Shown here: piece by piece, positions 11,801-28,684 of the stretch | How positions within the stretch are numbered: position 1 is the stretch's first letter | Layout: each line of letters begins with the position of its first letter | Assembly (NCBI GenBank): GCA_030268105.1 | Contig: BSDZ01000103.1 | Location: 872,501-936,500, forward strand | Direction of reading: 5' to 3' | Length of the DNA: 64,000 bases | Source: Volvox africanus | Taxonomy: Eukaryota; Chlorophyta; Chlorophyceae; Chlamydomonadales; Volvocaceae | Made by a program: the position numbers and the translations under genes | Notes under the pieces: model-generated | Seen by the model: the letters and a program-made list of their open reading frames with translations, nothing else | Databases searched by the model: none | What the model was told of the DNA's origin: nothing

Positions 11801-14800
11801 GCCTGTAAACAGCAACCTGACGTTGTTCCAGTACAAGCTGCAAATCGTCACCGGAGGTACACGTTCTTTTGATTTGACGTCATCCCACGTATACGACACC
11901 ATTACGTTATTTGGCATGACAAGTATAACACTTTAGTAGGCAGCTCAGAAAACAAAGGTATGTATGCATGTCTTCATTTGGGTACAGACGCACGCAGACC
12001 GTCTTACCAAACCGTCATACGTACCGATTGACGGACGAAGCTGCGAGGCCCCCACCCCTGCTGCGCTCTGGTTCAGTCCGGTCAGGCCCGCCCCGGTGCT
12101 CGCCCTGGCAGGCCTTTGCCGTCCGTGCAACACCCGGTCATACAGATACCTAAGTCCCTTTAAACCCCATCTACGGCCCCAACCTACTACCGTTGTGCTC
12201 TCTACCTGCGAACGGACCAATATATTTAACTGATCTCTAAATATACAAAAAAATACTTTCGATGTCCAATTTCATTGTTTTCTAATTATCTCAAGATATT
12301 GATCATGTCGTACGGTACAATACTTCCATCTAGCTACTTTGGACGTTGCACTACATTTTCCGCTGCCGTACACACTCGTACGTACTCACGTACTTAGGTG
12401 GAGGAGATGAAAATCCTCGCGACACCTTCGCAGGGATAACCAACATGGATTATATAACTTTCAAGGTCTGCCGCTTCATTAGTAGCGCGAACGAGTGCGT
12501 CGATGTATCACCGTAAGTATGTAGTACAAAGTACGACTTTATAAGCGACGGGTACGTATTCCGTATCTTCTGCTACGAATTCTGCTACGTTGTATGTGGG
12601 GGCTCCAAACGAGTTGGGAACTGACTTGAATTTTACATAGCAGGAGCTGCGAAAAATTTGACATATGAACTATCGGGGCGCAAAGCAGCGAGTTTGTTGT
12701 ATGAAGCGTTTGTTGAGAAGCAATTTGAATAATTAAATGCATGTTTCGCATTTATATTTGCCTTCCCTTACATGATAAAACGTTACACTTCCATACAGTC
12801 CGCCACCACCAAGGCCTCCACCATCACCGCCGCCACCGTCGCCGCCGCCGCCATCGCCGCCACCACCGTCGCCGCCGCCGCCGCCGTCGCCACCGCCCCC
12901 TTCACCGCCGCCGCCGCCACCACCATCACCACCACCACCTTCACCGCCACCGCCGCCGCCGCCATCACCATCACCACCTTTGCCGCCGCCGCCGTCGCCA
13001 CCACCACCTTCACCCCCGCCGCCGCCGCCGCCGTCGCCGCCACGCCCTTCACCGCCACCACCACCGCCGCCATCGCCGCCTCCTCCTACGCCGCCATCAC
13101 CACCACCGCCTCCTCCCCCATCGCCGCCGCCGTCGCCACCGCCGTCACCACCGCCATCGCCTCCACCATCACCGCCGCCACCGTCGCCTCCTCCTCCGAA
13201 GCCGCCATCTCCACCACCGCCACCACCACCCTCGCCGGCGCCATCACCCCCGCCGCCGTCGCCGCCACCGTCGCCGCCACCGTCACCGCCACCGTCACCA
13301 CCGCCATCGCCTCCACCATCACCGCCGCCACCGTCGCCTCCTCCTCCGAAGCCGCCATCTCCACCACCGCCTCCTCCCCCATCGCCGCCGCCGTCGCCAC
13401 CGCCGTCACCACCACCATTGCCTCCACCATCACCGCCGCCACCGTCGCCTCCTCCTCCGAAGCCGCCATCTCCACCACCGCCACCACCACCCTCGCCGGC
13501 GCCGCCGCCGTCACCGTACCCGCCGCAACCACCCTCGCCATCACCACCGCCGCCGCCATCACCATTTCCACCAGCCCCACCGTCACCGCCCCCACCATTC
13601 CCACCCCCTTCGCCGCCCCCAGCACCACAACCGCCTATGCCACCGCTACCCCCACCTCCTTCACCTCCGCCGCTGCCACCGCCGCCATCACCATTCCCAC
13701 AACAGGCCCCAAATACTAACCTTTTGCCGTCACCACCGCTACCTGGGCCGCCATCACCATTACCGCCGCCGTCACCTACACCGCCACCGCCATCACCACG
13801 CCCACCGCTGCCGCCGTCACCTCCTCTAATACCTCCACCTTCACCTCCACTGCCTCGTCCACCGTCACCACCTCCGGCGACCCCTCCCTCTCCTCCACCC
13901 TCCCCTCCGCTGTCACCCCCCCCTTCGCCTGCTCCTCCTTCCCCACCTTCACCTCGACCCCCTCTGACACCGCCCCCGCCTTCACCTCCACCCCCTCTGC
14001 CCCCCCACCCCGTGCCACCTTCCCCGCCGCCACCTCCCCCTTTCCCGACACCACCTCCCCCTTCCCCGCCACCTCCACCCCCTTCGCCGCCACCACCTCC
14101 ACCCCCTTCCCCGCCGCCACCTCCACCCCCTTCCCCACCACCTCCACCCCCTTCGCCGCCACCACCTCCACCCCCTTCCCCGCCACCTCCACCCCCTTCG
14201 CCTTCACCTCCACCCCCTTTGCCGCCACCTCCACCCCCTTCGCCGCCACCACCTCCACCCCCTTCCCCGCCGCCACCTCCACCCCCTTCCCCACCACCTC
14301 CACCCCCTTCCCCGCCGCCACCTCCACCCCCTTCCCCGCCGCCACCACCTCCACCCCCTTCCCCGCCGCCACCTCCACCCCCTTCCCCGCCACCACCTCC
14401 ACCCCCTTCCCCGCCACCCCCTTCGCCGCCACCACCTCCACCCCCTTCCCCGCCGCCACCTTCTACTCCCTCCTTATTGCCACCTCCACCCCCTTCGCAT
14501 CCACCACCTTCTACTCCCTCCCTGCCGCCACCTCCACCCCCTTCCCTGCCACCACCGCCTCCGCCATCGCCCCCACCACCTATATCCCTTTCACCGCCAC
14601 CCCCACCTCCCCCACCTCCCCCACCAAGTCAGTCGCCGCATCCCCCTCCACCGCGTCCGCCGCTGCCCCTTAAAAAGCCCTCTCCCCGCCTGTCCTTCCC
14701 GCCGCCACGTCCCCCACCTCCATCGCCCCCATCCCCCCGACCTCCCTCGCCACGCCCTCCTGTGCCAAGGGCAAGGCCGCCCCCGCCGGGACGGCGGCGA

Positions 14801-14962
14801 TCGCCGCCGCCGTCACCACCATGGACGCCGCCACCACTCGACATGGCGCCGCCACCTGATTACTCCACGGAATCCTCCCCGCCACCGCCTCCTGACTATG
14901 CGCCGCCGCCCTACGAGACATGGCCACCCGCGGGTGCAGATGCGCCTTCCAGCGAAGCTTGA
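5841..14962 (+). CDS. Gene A: gametolysin-like M11 matrix metalloprotease (QEXXH) with giant Pro-rich tail
   Basis: Proposed exons are 5841-5973, 7673-7854, 8209-8376, 8750-8851, 8971-9061, 9744-9862, 10122-10417, 11159-11228, 11718-11856, 12398-12512 and 12799-14962, giving 1192 residues with all phases consistent. Residues 1-45 form a signal peptide (core ALLLPIVLALFFSLL). The M11 core carries QEMLHNFGLYH at residues 275-285, that is QExxHxxGxxH, followed by YGDYSTSMG with the Met-turn and by ESCPSAPELWRLGWATP. In Volvox VMP proteins a QEXXH site is known and prefers copper. Residues 472-1192 are an SPPPPPP-type tail, expected to be hydroxylated and glycosylated in the extracellular matrix. 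The linker exon that is separate in genes B, C and D seems fused here to the next exon. Exon 1 is the least certain part, because it depends on a 1.7-kb intron. Predicted role: secreted protease remodelling matrix glycoproteins. Confidence 0.82.
6525..6602. repeat. CA and TA/TATG microsatellite
   Basis: ACACACAC runs into alternating TA with interspersed TATG units. It lies inside proposed intron 1 of gene A. Confidence 0.85.
6617..6727 (+). repeat. 111-bp dispersed repeat, copy 1
   Basis: This stretch reappears at 55169-55279 in the same orientation and the same length, with three mismatches seen by eye (about 97% identity). It carries AGGCAGGCAGG and ends AAATGCCGCCCC. I see no open frame and no obvious terminal inverted repeats. 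Confidence 0.9.
7571..7658 (+). ncRNA. Imperfect stem-loop, candidate small-RNA hairpin
   Basis: The left arm 7571-7605 and right arm 7616-7658 pair through ATTGCAT (7 bp), CCTCTCCTTACAC (13 bp) and CCTTC (5 bp). Internal bulges separate these helices, and the loop is about 10 bases. It sits just upstream of exon 2 of gene A. It could be a small-RNA precursor, a relic of an inverted-repeat element or a splice-modulating structure. Only the complementarity is directly visible. Confidence 0.35.
11580..11630. repeat. Interstitial telomere-like repeat (AGGGTTTT/AAAACCCT)
   Basis: An AGGGTTTT unit is joined head to head to three AAAACCCT units, flanked by TA arrays, at about 11586-11618. TTTTAGGG is the telomere repeat of Chlamydomonas and relatives. 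It lies inside the gene A intron 11229-11717. Similar short pieces occur near 58550-58573 and 47457-47470. Confidence 0.75.
12040..12150 (-). repeat. Dispersed element R2, minus-strand copy in gene A intron
   Basis: Read on the minus strand it gives a degenerate version of the element seen at 21048-21135: GGGTGTT..., GGGCGAGCAC, CCTGACCGG and GCGCAG in the same order. It lies in the gene A intron 11857-12397. Confidence 0.6.
12799..14962 (+). repeat. 2.2-kb C-rich tract encoding the Pro/Ser tail of gene A
   Basis: The final exon of gene A is almost wholly proline and serine codons (CCN and TCN), so the + strand is very poor in G and the complement is rich in G runs. From about 14040 to 14460 it is a tandem array of near 21-nt units encoding SPPPPPP. 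Between 13120 and 13500 a longer block (PPSPPPPSPPPPKPPSPPP) is repeated three times. The end, from about 14640, turns to Arg-containing RPPSPRPP and the acidic end DYAPPPYETWPP. Such tracts are prone to slippage and misassembly. Confidence 0.9.
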
Positions 14963-16602
14963 CTGACCCGTTGAGGGATCGTGAGGGTGCGCTCCCCTTT
15001 CAGCTGCCCGGTCTGCCCTTGTAGCAGAGCTGAGCAGCCCAGCCAAGTGCATGAACGGACGTACGGGGTGTGCTGACGATCGCTAACTCATCCCGTTGAT
15101 AATACATTCGTGCGCTTTAAAACCGTTTGTACTAGCGAGTGAGTTCGTCGTAACGCTGCTGCCGGATCTGCCGTACTTACAAAAAAACTGGCCATCATGA
15201 GCTGTGGAACGTTTATAGTCGCTTATTGTATTTACGGTAACAGGTTATAAACTCATTCAGTACTCATGTACGCCCCTTCCCCTCGAGCATTCCACAATGA
15301 ATTGGTGGAGCGATCTTTCGTAAATTGCGGTCACGATACGGACTTCCTTCGTACATACTCGTACATGCATCTTCGGGTGTCGTGTCAGTTGTTTTGCGAC
15401 TGGATTATTCGTTTATGACAGCAATTTATATTACGTCATTGTTGCTTCATTTACGTCGTACACTATCTCGGATTCGCTATCCTCACAAGGTACCCTCTGC
15501 CCCAGCAGGGTCGTACACGTGGGCGTATGGAATGCAGTTGGTACGAATTATTCCTCCAGGTTTATGACTCCGTTTGCAGAACCACTTTCATCTCGACCTT
15601 TATGAACGTGCGGCGGTTGTGATGGTTGCAGTACATGCGATGGTTGCAGTATATGGATCGTACAGGGCAGTATATATAGGCCATAACGTAGAATCGTCAT
15701 TGCGTGTTTATGTGTGTATGTATGTGTATGTGTTTTCCCATAAAAGACACCCGTGCGTACGGGTGGTACCGCATTGGGGTTGCCGTACATGTATGAAGTA
15801 CTGAAACTCATGTCTGTCATCCCATGCCTCATGTGTCTCAATGTGCTTTGTATTCTCGCGAGTACCGAACATCATTGGTTTTTAGATCCAATCGGACAGC
15901 ACTTTCTTTTCTCTTCTCCCCAAAATAAGGAATGGAGAACGATGAGGTACAAGCTGGCTGAAAAACGCCTGGACTGACACGAAGTACGGCCACATACATA
16001 CTGGCCCGAGTGGCCGTACTTCAACCACACACTCTTCACTGAGTGGCCGTACAGATGATTTGTCGTTATCAGGTGGTGAGTTTCTGACTCATGGTGTCCG
16101 TGTCATGTGGAAGGCGTATCCTCTCCCAGGCATTACAACCCTTTCCGAAGCAGCCGGGGCGCGCCCCGAAGCCGGGCTCAGATAGCGTTGCATGGCGACC
16201 GTTGTACTGCATGATGATGGCGACCGTCGTACTGCATGCCTGGCAGTCTTGCAAGACATTCTCGGTCACTCGGTTGATGGATTGAGTTCGGAGTATCACG
16301 TAAGAAATAGTTCCGAGGCAACGAAATTCATCCCAGCCTCCGTCGGGGCCCAGCCTCCATCCGTCACCGCCTCTCCCACGGGAAAAGCCCACACAGGCAG
16401 CAGCTAGCTGGCACGGCACGCACCCATGCCTAGCTACCTACTCCCACATAGCTACCTAACTCACATTTTAGTCAGAAGATGTCACTATCACAGCCAGCTC
16501 TAATTTCTTCCGTCGTTCCTCGTGTCAGAGAGAAAAGCGCCCGCCCAGCTCCCACACGGCAGCATCACCACCCCTGGGGAATTATTTCATCCCCTTATCG
16601 GT

Positions 16603-16668
16603 AGATAGATAGATAGATAGATAGATAGACAGATAGCCCGCAGAGAGGTAAATAGATAGATAGTCCGA
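16603..16668. repeat. GATA microsatellite
   Basis: GATA repeats with a few interruptions (GACA, GCCC), just beside the inverted M11 relic. Confidence 0.8.
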
Positions 16669-16679
16669 TAGCTAGCTCA

Positions 16680-17150
16680 TTAGCTTCTCACCTCCCACAA
16701 CTTGTAAGTCCTCAATGTTGTGTTCGCACCCGGGTTGATGAGACCAATGATGGAAACCCGTGGGTCACCTTCGGCCGACGGATCGTTGTCAATTTCCTTA
16801 TTGAGCTTGTGAATTTTGAGCAATGAAGAATGTTCTCTGCGCTCCCCGTGGCATGAGCGGGTCTTCTTAATAGGCAACGTAGTGTATCAAATACTTGTGT
16901 TTCACGGTAAAGACGAGAGCGAAAAGGTGATCAATCGAATAATACCCTCCAGGCCCTCTTGGAAACATGGTACTACTTCCAATCGGCGCAGACCGGCTGG
17001 CGATAAAACGTCCATGAAACCGATGAGCGGAAAATCTGTTAATAAATCACAACCGTTATACAGCTTCTCCACAACTACGCCTTTGTAGGCGGAGGGTATC
17101 CCAATCAAACTCGCCGCATCCCGCATCTGGAAGGGATTTTCCTGGCAACA
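16680..17150 (-). pseudogene. Decayed inverted M11 (gametolysin-like) gene relic
   Basis: On the minus strand, 16877-16680 encodes IHKLNKEIDNDPSAEGD and then VSIIGLINPGA, which aligns with the 139-nt exon of genes A-C (gene B: LHEAAKDIDNDFSASGD, then VSLTGLVAPGS). Further upstream on the same strand (about 17130-16960) is MRDAASLIGIPSAYKG, then GFMDVLSPAGLRRLEV, a degraded match to the 296-nt metal-site exon (gene B: MQQLLVNFGIYPSYKDG, then CPSAPELWRLG). The two parts are in the right order for a minus-strand gene, but the intervening 70-nt exon is missing or unrecognisable and splice sites are not preserved. No metal ligands remain. It is most simply an inverted duplicate that decayed. Confidence 0.6.
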
Positions 17151-18088
17151 CCTGGCTGGCATCTGCCCTGAAGCCGCATCTAGATACCGCCCAAGCTCCA
17201 TCCAGACATTTTCCAGCTTCCCCCCTTTTCAGTGCGTCTTGAGAATTGAGACCCTCTCTTCCAATCACCGCATTTGGAAGCAGGTCTGACCACATCTATC
17301 GATATTGGCTGGATGTTGAGATTCCACGGTTAACCAGCCTTAAGGTTTTATGGCTTCTAACATGATAATTGTAATACTTGTAATGGTAGATGGCATTTGC
17401 TCATGTTCACAGTTTGTTCACAGTTTGCTGTTGTAAGAGCTGTATGGTACGTTACATGCCCTCTGGCTGAAAGACCTGAAGCAAAGGCTGCTGATGAACA
17501 GGAACAATGGTACTTTACTTATTTTTGGAATTATGGCAACAAGTCGGCTATCTGCCCAGAATCAAGAGCACGCTCATTTATCTTTACCAAAACAATATAT
17601 AAGTTTGTGTTATTCCTTGCATTATAAACATATCGATCCGGCCAGTTGCACTGCAAAGCCATGGTTATGCGCACCAGGTAGTGCGCGGTCCACTCACACA
17701 AATCATTCCCCTTATCAATACACATGCAAGATCTTTTTGGAATAAAACATATATATGCCGTCTATAGTTGTCTTCTCCAGTTTTATTTGCTTGTCGCTAC
17801 CTGAGTTTCGGGGTAAATCCAACCAGTATACTTGTATGGCTACTACTGTGAAGGCCGAGGCTAGCCTTCCCCGGGTCGGATATACACACATCTAGGTACC
17901 TAGGCCGGGCACCCCTTTTGCTGCATCGAGCTACACAGAAGTCTCATATAGACAGATGTCCAGCAAGTGGCATGCGCCTGGATATCGGGGCGAACACCCC
18001 TTAAGCTGTATCTTAGTACTGAGAAGCCCCATCCAATTACCAAAGCCCTCATTTCTATCTGCATGCAAGTCTCATCAAAGGTTTGAAG

Positions 18089-18519
18089 ATGTCCAAATCC
18101 AGGAGCATTCCCGCAGCTGTGGGACGCTTATGTCCTCGTTTGTACGGCCCACCCGTAAGCATAGTACCATTTATACACGTGGTTATGGATAATCAAATTT
18201 AGATATACGAAGTCGTAAAACGTTAAAATCTTTACTAATTTTTGTTTAGTAAGTTTTGGTAGGAAAACAACCGAAAACAAGGACGAACGTTACCTGCAAC
18301 GAAGGGGGCAGCGCGTCAAACGAAGTGCAGACGACGCAAGCATGTGCAACGGTAGGTTATTCCACGGTCCCAAATAATTATGCCGCTTATATAATCATTA
18401 AGAGTTTAAATTATTTTCTGTAAGATAATCAATTTTGCATCATTAATTTGGGCAGATACCGATCTCAAGCCAAGACCCAAGAAACTGAACCGAAGGCCAG
18501 GATCAAGCGCTTTATTTAG
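18089..18519 (+). CDS. Candidate small basic protein, three exons, unknown
   Basis: Proposed exons are 18089-18154, 18263-18351 and 18456-18519. The three pieces join in phase (0, then 2) into 72 residues ending at TAG. A TGTAA poly(A) signal follows at 18665-18669. The protein starts MSKSRSIPAAVGRLCPRLYG and is strongly basic (RKQGR, KCRRRKH, RIKRF), which resembles a small ribosomal or nucleic-acid-binding protein, but no family is recognised. Donors are GTAAGC and GTAGGT, acceptors GGTAG and GGCAG. An alternative reading of exon 2 from an earlier acceptor (18250) gives a different frame. The support is splice consistency only. Confidence 0.28.
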
Positions 18520-18986
18520 GTAAGAAGTTTGATTTTTTTCCTGGATCAAAAGACGGTAGGTTTGTTATTCTTATCATTACGGGGAAGATGGCGGTTCCTC
18601 GGAACTAACCATCCTACATGTTACCGCATTGGTAATCATGTTTTTTATTTAGGCCTTGTTTATTTGTAAAGATTCAATCCAATGGAATTTAACGCTGGTT
18701 ATGCCTCAAAATAGTTATGCTGATCTTGCTGGGAAGCTGCTGTCGCTCGGCCAACCTGCCACCCTGCCAATTCCCGAATTCCTGAAATGATTTCCTGGTG
18801 ACTCAAGTAAATTAAATTTATCTCCTAGAATTATATTAGCACGGCGAAAGGCTAATTTGGCTGATTCGGTCAGGTTTGTCGTTTCCCTCGCGACCGTGCG
18901 CGTTGTCGGCTTTGACGTTTTAACAAGGGCGGTGAAGAGGATCTCATAATGCCCTGATTCAGGTCCATATATTTTAAAGCGTTTTG
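18520..18986. other. Short intergenic stretch before gene B
   Basis: It holds the TGTAA signal of the small candidate gene (18665-18669) and presumably the promoter of gene B. I see no clear TATA box and no ORF. Confidence 0.4.
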
Positions 18987-24594
<5,608 letters not shown>

Positions 24595-24699
24595 ATGAAT
24601 ACGTACAAAGGGCATCCCTTCCAAATCACGTCGCCTAAAATTGAAAATGCATCACCACGACTGCGGCGAGTTAAAACGTTTGAGCCCCCACTGGTGATT

Positions 24700-24704
24700 T
24701 GTAA
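24700..24704 (+). terminator. TGTAA poly(A) signal of gene B
   Basis: TGTAA, the green-algal poly(A) signal, 106 bases past the gene B stop codon. Confidence 0.5.
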
Positions 24705-25582
24705 ACCTTGGAATATATAATTATGATAAAGACGTGAAAATTGACGAAGCAGGTAGAGCAACATACAGGAGGCTAGGGGAACGCAGAAAAGGATGTAAAA
24801 TCTGGGGATCGATGACATATATGTGATATGCATATCATTTATCCATTTGTGCCATACATAACATCTATGTGTAGATATATATATGTGTGTGTGTGTATGT
24901 GTGTGTGTGTATGTGTGTGTGTGTGTGTGGCACAATATAAGTACCCGGGATGAATAAATTATCTCCGATACATTACCATACCATTCTTTCTTCATTATTA
25001 CGTCATAAGAAGAAGGTCGGTCTATCTGCGTCTATACAGCATGATATGATGTGATATGAAATGGTATGGTAGGCACGAGAGGCGGCAATCCTGTTCCATC
25101 ATGAATATTAATTAAGCGATGGCGAATATGTGTCAAATTACTCGGCAGGGGAAGTGCGTCCACATGCGATGAGGCGCGATATGAAAAGAACACAAAGTCA
25201 CCGGGGGTTCATGATGTTAAAAGGGATCAGAAACCATTTCCCCGGAACCTATTAGTGCCGTCACCGTGACCCATTAATGTAGACTGCTATTTTCTGCCTA
25301 TATAATGATTGATTGACGGTGGCGGTGGCGGTGGCGGTGGCGGCTCTGGAGACTCTGAGTGATCTGAGTGAGTTGGCCGTTGGCCGGCGGATGATGAAAC
25401 GTCTCCAGTAATTCATGTATGCCTGGTTCGCGGCGGGGACTGAGGAAAGACAGGTCGCGGGAAATCGCCGGGAAGGAAGCACTGTGTTATGTATTAGTGA
25501 TATACATAAATAGGGGAGGCTGTTGCCGACCAGCCCTGGCCTCGCGCGCAAGCTGGCTGATTCGCGAACAGAGTTCTATTTT

Positions 25583-25680
25583 CCGTCAGAGGCGCCGTCA
25601 GAGGCACCGCCAGGGGTGCCGTCAGAGGTGCCATCAGAGGTGCCGTCAGAGGCGCCGTCAGAGGCGCCGCCAGAGGTGTC
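25583..25680. repeat. 12-bp minisatellite (GTCAGAGGYGCC)
   Basis: About eight imperfect units of GTCAGAGGCGCC/GTCAGAGGTGCC. One strand keeps an open frame (LTAP repeats), as expected for a 12-bp period. No gene context. Confidence 0.85.
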
Positions 25681-26134
25681 GACAAGCGGCAAAGCAAACT
25701 GAGCTCCATTCAGTTGTCAAGCAAGTGAGCGTATGACTAATCCTCACAAAGTTTTTGATACAGTTGGTATCCATCCTGCCTGCTAGATCCAACAGGTTTC
25801 ACGTCAGGGCGGGACTCAAATAATCCGGATCCAAATCCAAGATCCAAGAGCCGTTGTATCTTCGATTGTATATATATCATTGACTGATGAAGCATTATTG
25901 GTATGGTTAAAGAGGGGGAGCTGGCGGACAATACACGCATGCATCTTACATGTACTTGTTTGCTTGGCATGTTTGCATGGATGGATAAGCGCCGGTTGTA
26001 CGAAGTTGTACATATGTACGGAATTACGGCTGACTTACGAAGTTGCAGTAATGCAGAGATGGTTATACTTATCTGTATAAAAATCTGTCCGCGAGCGTGC
26101 AGTTGCAGAGCACAACGCCTTCTCCCGGTTGCAT

Positions 26135-26203
26135 GTTGCAGTTGCAGTTGCAGTTGCAGTTGCAGTTGCAGTTGCAGTTGCAGTTGCAGTTGCAGTTGCA
26201 GTT
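26135..26203. repeat. TTGCAG hexanucleotide repeat
   Basis: About 11 perfect TTGCAG units. An open frame through it would encode Cys-Ser repeats, which I regard as incidental. Confidence 0.92.
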
Positions 26204-26874
26204 CCGCTGTGTGTTATTAACCATTAACCGTTGACCGTTCTAGGTCAGGGCTCGACAGCTTCGTACATACATAAAGACATACGTATGGGTACGTATGGGT
26301 ACGTAAAGGCGATTAGAACGGGTTTCGATATTCATCTCACATCCAGCGGGCCCACTATGCTGAGGGTATCATCGTCGGTTGTTGGTTGTTGGTTAGGCAC
26401 TGTTATGCAGGCGATGTGGTACGCCAACTGCAAGTAGCACATAAGCTCTCAAAAGACATAATCTTTGGGTAGTTGCATGTTTGAAGAGTGTGTATATAGG
26501 CTTTGTTGCAGTGGCTTCCGCGCATGGTCAGACCTCTCTGACTTACCTGACATACATTTGTGCAAAGAGCCAAGTACGCGGGTGGGAGCTATGGATGCGA
26601 TTCATGTAATTCGAGGAATAGAACCCAGTGGATAGGATGGAAGAGTCCATACATGCTGGTACCCGCCAGTTCATATACATTATTACGTGACTCTCTAAGC
26701 GTGTGCTAAAATGATATTGCGATGCCTTGCCGCCGGGTCGTCACTTCTCCCTTGAGGCTTTCCGGACCGCCTGGGAAGTGAAGGTGGATTAAGAAAACAT
26801 ATGTCACGACATAGCATGGTCCCCGGCATACTTCGTGCTAAGGGAACCTGTTTATGAAAAACGAGCAAATGAAT

Positions 26875-26905
<31 letters not shown>

Positions 26906-26951
26906 GATATTGCTAATATGTTTTTTGTGGTTTTTGCCTTTGATGTTCTAG

Positions 26952-27068
26952 CTCGTAGCTACCTTCGCGAGGTTGGGGCGGCTAGAGGTCGTTAGGAACG
27001 GCAAGCGATACTACATCGTTTACACATGCGCTAACACATGCAACGTCGAAATTCGGTTATTCGAGTAA
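26952..27068 (+). CDS. Possible orphan terminal exon, unknown
   Basis: After a TTCTAG acceptor there is an open stretch of 38 codons and TAA (…GKRYYIVYTCANTCNVEIRLFE), followed by a TGTAA signal at 27176-27180. The ending faintly recalls the Cys-containing exon before the Pro-rich tail in genes A-C (VTIRICRF), so it may be a relic of another M11 gene. No upstream exons were found. Weak. Confidence 0.18.
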   Translation, partial: LVATFARLGRLEVVRNGKRYYIVYTCANTCNVEIRLFE

Positions 27069-27491
27069 TTAGACGAATTGGAAACTTACAGACGACATGT
27101 TGATGGTGAAAAAGGCACGGCACGTACTGTGTACAAATTTCGTATTCATGTCAGAACAGGTGTTGAGTCTTCATGTGTAAGAAGAGGAAAGAAGTATTAC
27201 CTCGGATGCGGGGCGCTTTCCTATCTAACAACAGGCGATCGTCCTGCCAGATGTTCGAGCTCACGTGCACATTTTTTACGTGATCGTCAAGCCTATCCCT
27301 GTGCACGCACGAGACTGTGATATTAAGGTGCGACTTCTTTTTAAGTTCCCAAAATTGTAGATGACTTTGTCATGAAATTTACAAAGTCACGTTTCCTCGA
27401 ATAAAAGAGTCAGGTCGATACTTATGAATATCTCTTTGTATTTGACACCATTATACAATGGATTGCAACGGGGGAATTCGCACGCCAGCTA

Positions 27492-28464
27492 CTAGATAGA
27501 CTTGTCAAGCGAGTCGCGGTACGTACGTGGAGATACCATGCAGTGCAGCAGCGACCGTAGCATCCTGCGTGTGGCACGCCGTTTGCTCTGAGCACGTATC
27601 CTGTAGTAGTCATAAATGGCTTGTACCAACCGCAAACCGGAACAATTAGTACCGTTTTTAACGCCAGATTTTTTTAAAATACGGATAACAGTATTGATGC
27701 CTACATCTGATTGGAAAGTATCCTGGGTACTATAACGATAAACAATTGCGTTGTTTACAGAAGGGCACTGTTTAAGAAAGAATATTTTGTACTTGAAGTG
27801 TTTATTTTCCAACATTTTAACTATTACGTTTCTCCTTAATATTGGTAAGGAATAACTCATAATCCTTTAGGTCAGCAAAATTACGCCGCAGAGTCCTGAT
27901 GTAAGGCATGATCAACTTCAAGGGAAGAAGAACCAAACTCCAATAATTTAAAATGCTCCCGGGAGTCCAGTAAAAATATTCCCGTACTAATAACCGTGCT
28001 AACAATTAACCCTTCTTCTAAAAGAACCGTTCTAACTTTTCTAACATCAAATATATTATTATATTGGATATAACTAAAAAGCATTACCGGAACAAATTTA
28101 CTTGAAATAGTACCTTTCCTAATACAAGATTTGAAAACGGACATTCAAAAAGCAATTATGAATCAAGCAAAAAAATTTCCGGGTAGAGAAAATGAAATGT
28201 TAAATTACGAGTGTTTATATTCATAATTACATCTAGTACCTCATCAGTGGCAAAATATTTTCCAAAAAGAGCAAAATTTTTACCGAACGCGCGGCACACG
28301 CTTCCACGATAAAAAGGTGCAGAAGCACCTTCGTCCCCACCCTTTCTAGAGGGTTTTGCTGCTCTCGACAAATACATATCCCTTACGTTGGCTGCAGGAT
28401 GCGGTTGCGATGAGCGACGTACAAGCATCACGATGGAGTTGGCTGGTGATAGGTAGGTGCTCAT
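27492..28464 (-). pseudogene. AT-rich minus-strand ORF island, probably frameshifted, unknown
   Basis: Four overlapping minus-strand frames (28464-28156, 28144-27881, 28005-27817 and 27860-27492) follow one another with small overlaps. This is what a single coding region broken by frameshifts, or spliced by very short introns, would give. The proteins are Lys/Ile/Phe-rich (LKDYELFLTNIKEKRN, KHFKYKIFFLKQ), unlike the GC-rich host genes. The outermost parts (28464-28300 and the end near 27500) are more GC-rich and may be host sequence. I do not recognise the family. Given the two bacterial-looking fragments elsewhere in the window, a foreign origin is possible but unproven. Confidence 0.35.
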
Positions 28465-28684
28465 TCCTGTCTGCTTGCATGTCTTTTTGCCTGTTTGTCT
28501 ATCTGTCTATCTGTCATGATGTAGTATCATAATAATGATAAGGACATCTAATCCTGACTTTAACTCGCGAGCTCTTTCTTAGAGCTTGATACAACACCGG
28601 ATGGATGGATGGTGGCCTTCGCCCTGAGTCTCAAGACGCCGAACGAACGAAGTGACAAATTCGATTAGGGCGTGTGTGGACGTG

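Larger units (their letters stand above)
14963..18088. other. Intergenic region between gene A and the small candidate gene
   Basis: It contains a GATA microsatellite (about 16603-16630), a decayed minus-strand M11 relic (about 16680-17150) and no other gene I can support. A cluster of CGTAC/GTACG words runs through 15300-16060. No TGTAA signal is seen close behind gene A. Confidence 0.45.

Noticed and set aside
12741..13829. Long His/Arg-rich and Ala/Thr-rich open frames on the + strand, and Val/Ala/Gly frames on the minus strand, of the C-rich tract
   Set aside because: They are other-frame readings of the CCN/TCN repeats encoding the Pro/Ser tail. A tract without T-A-A/G words stays open in several frames. 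Only the SPPPP frame continues the splice phase of gene A.
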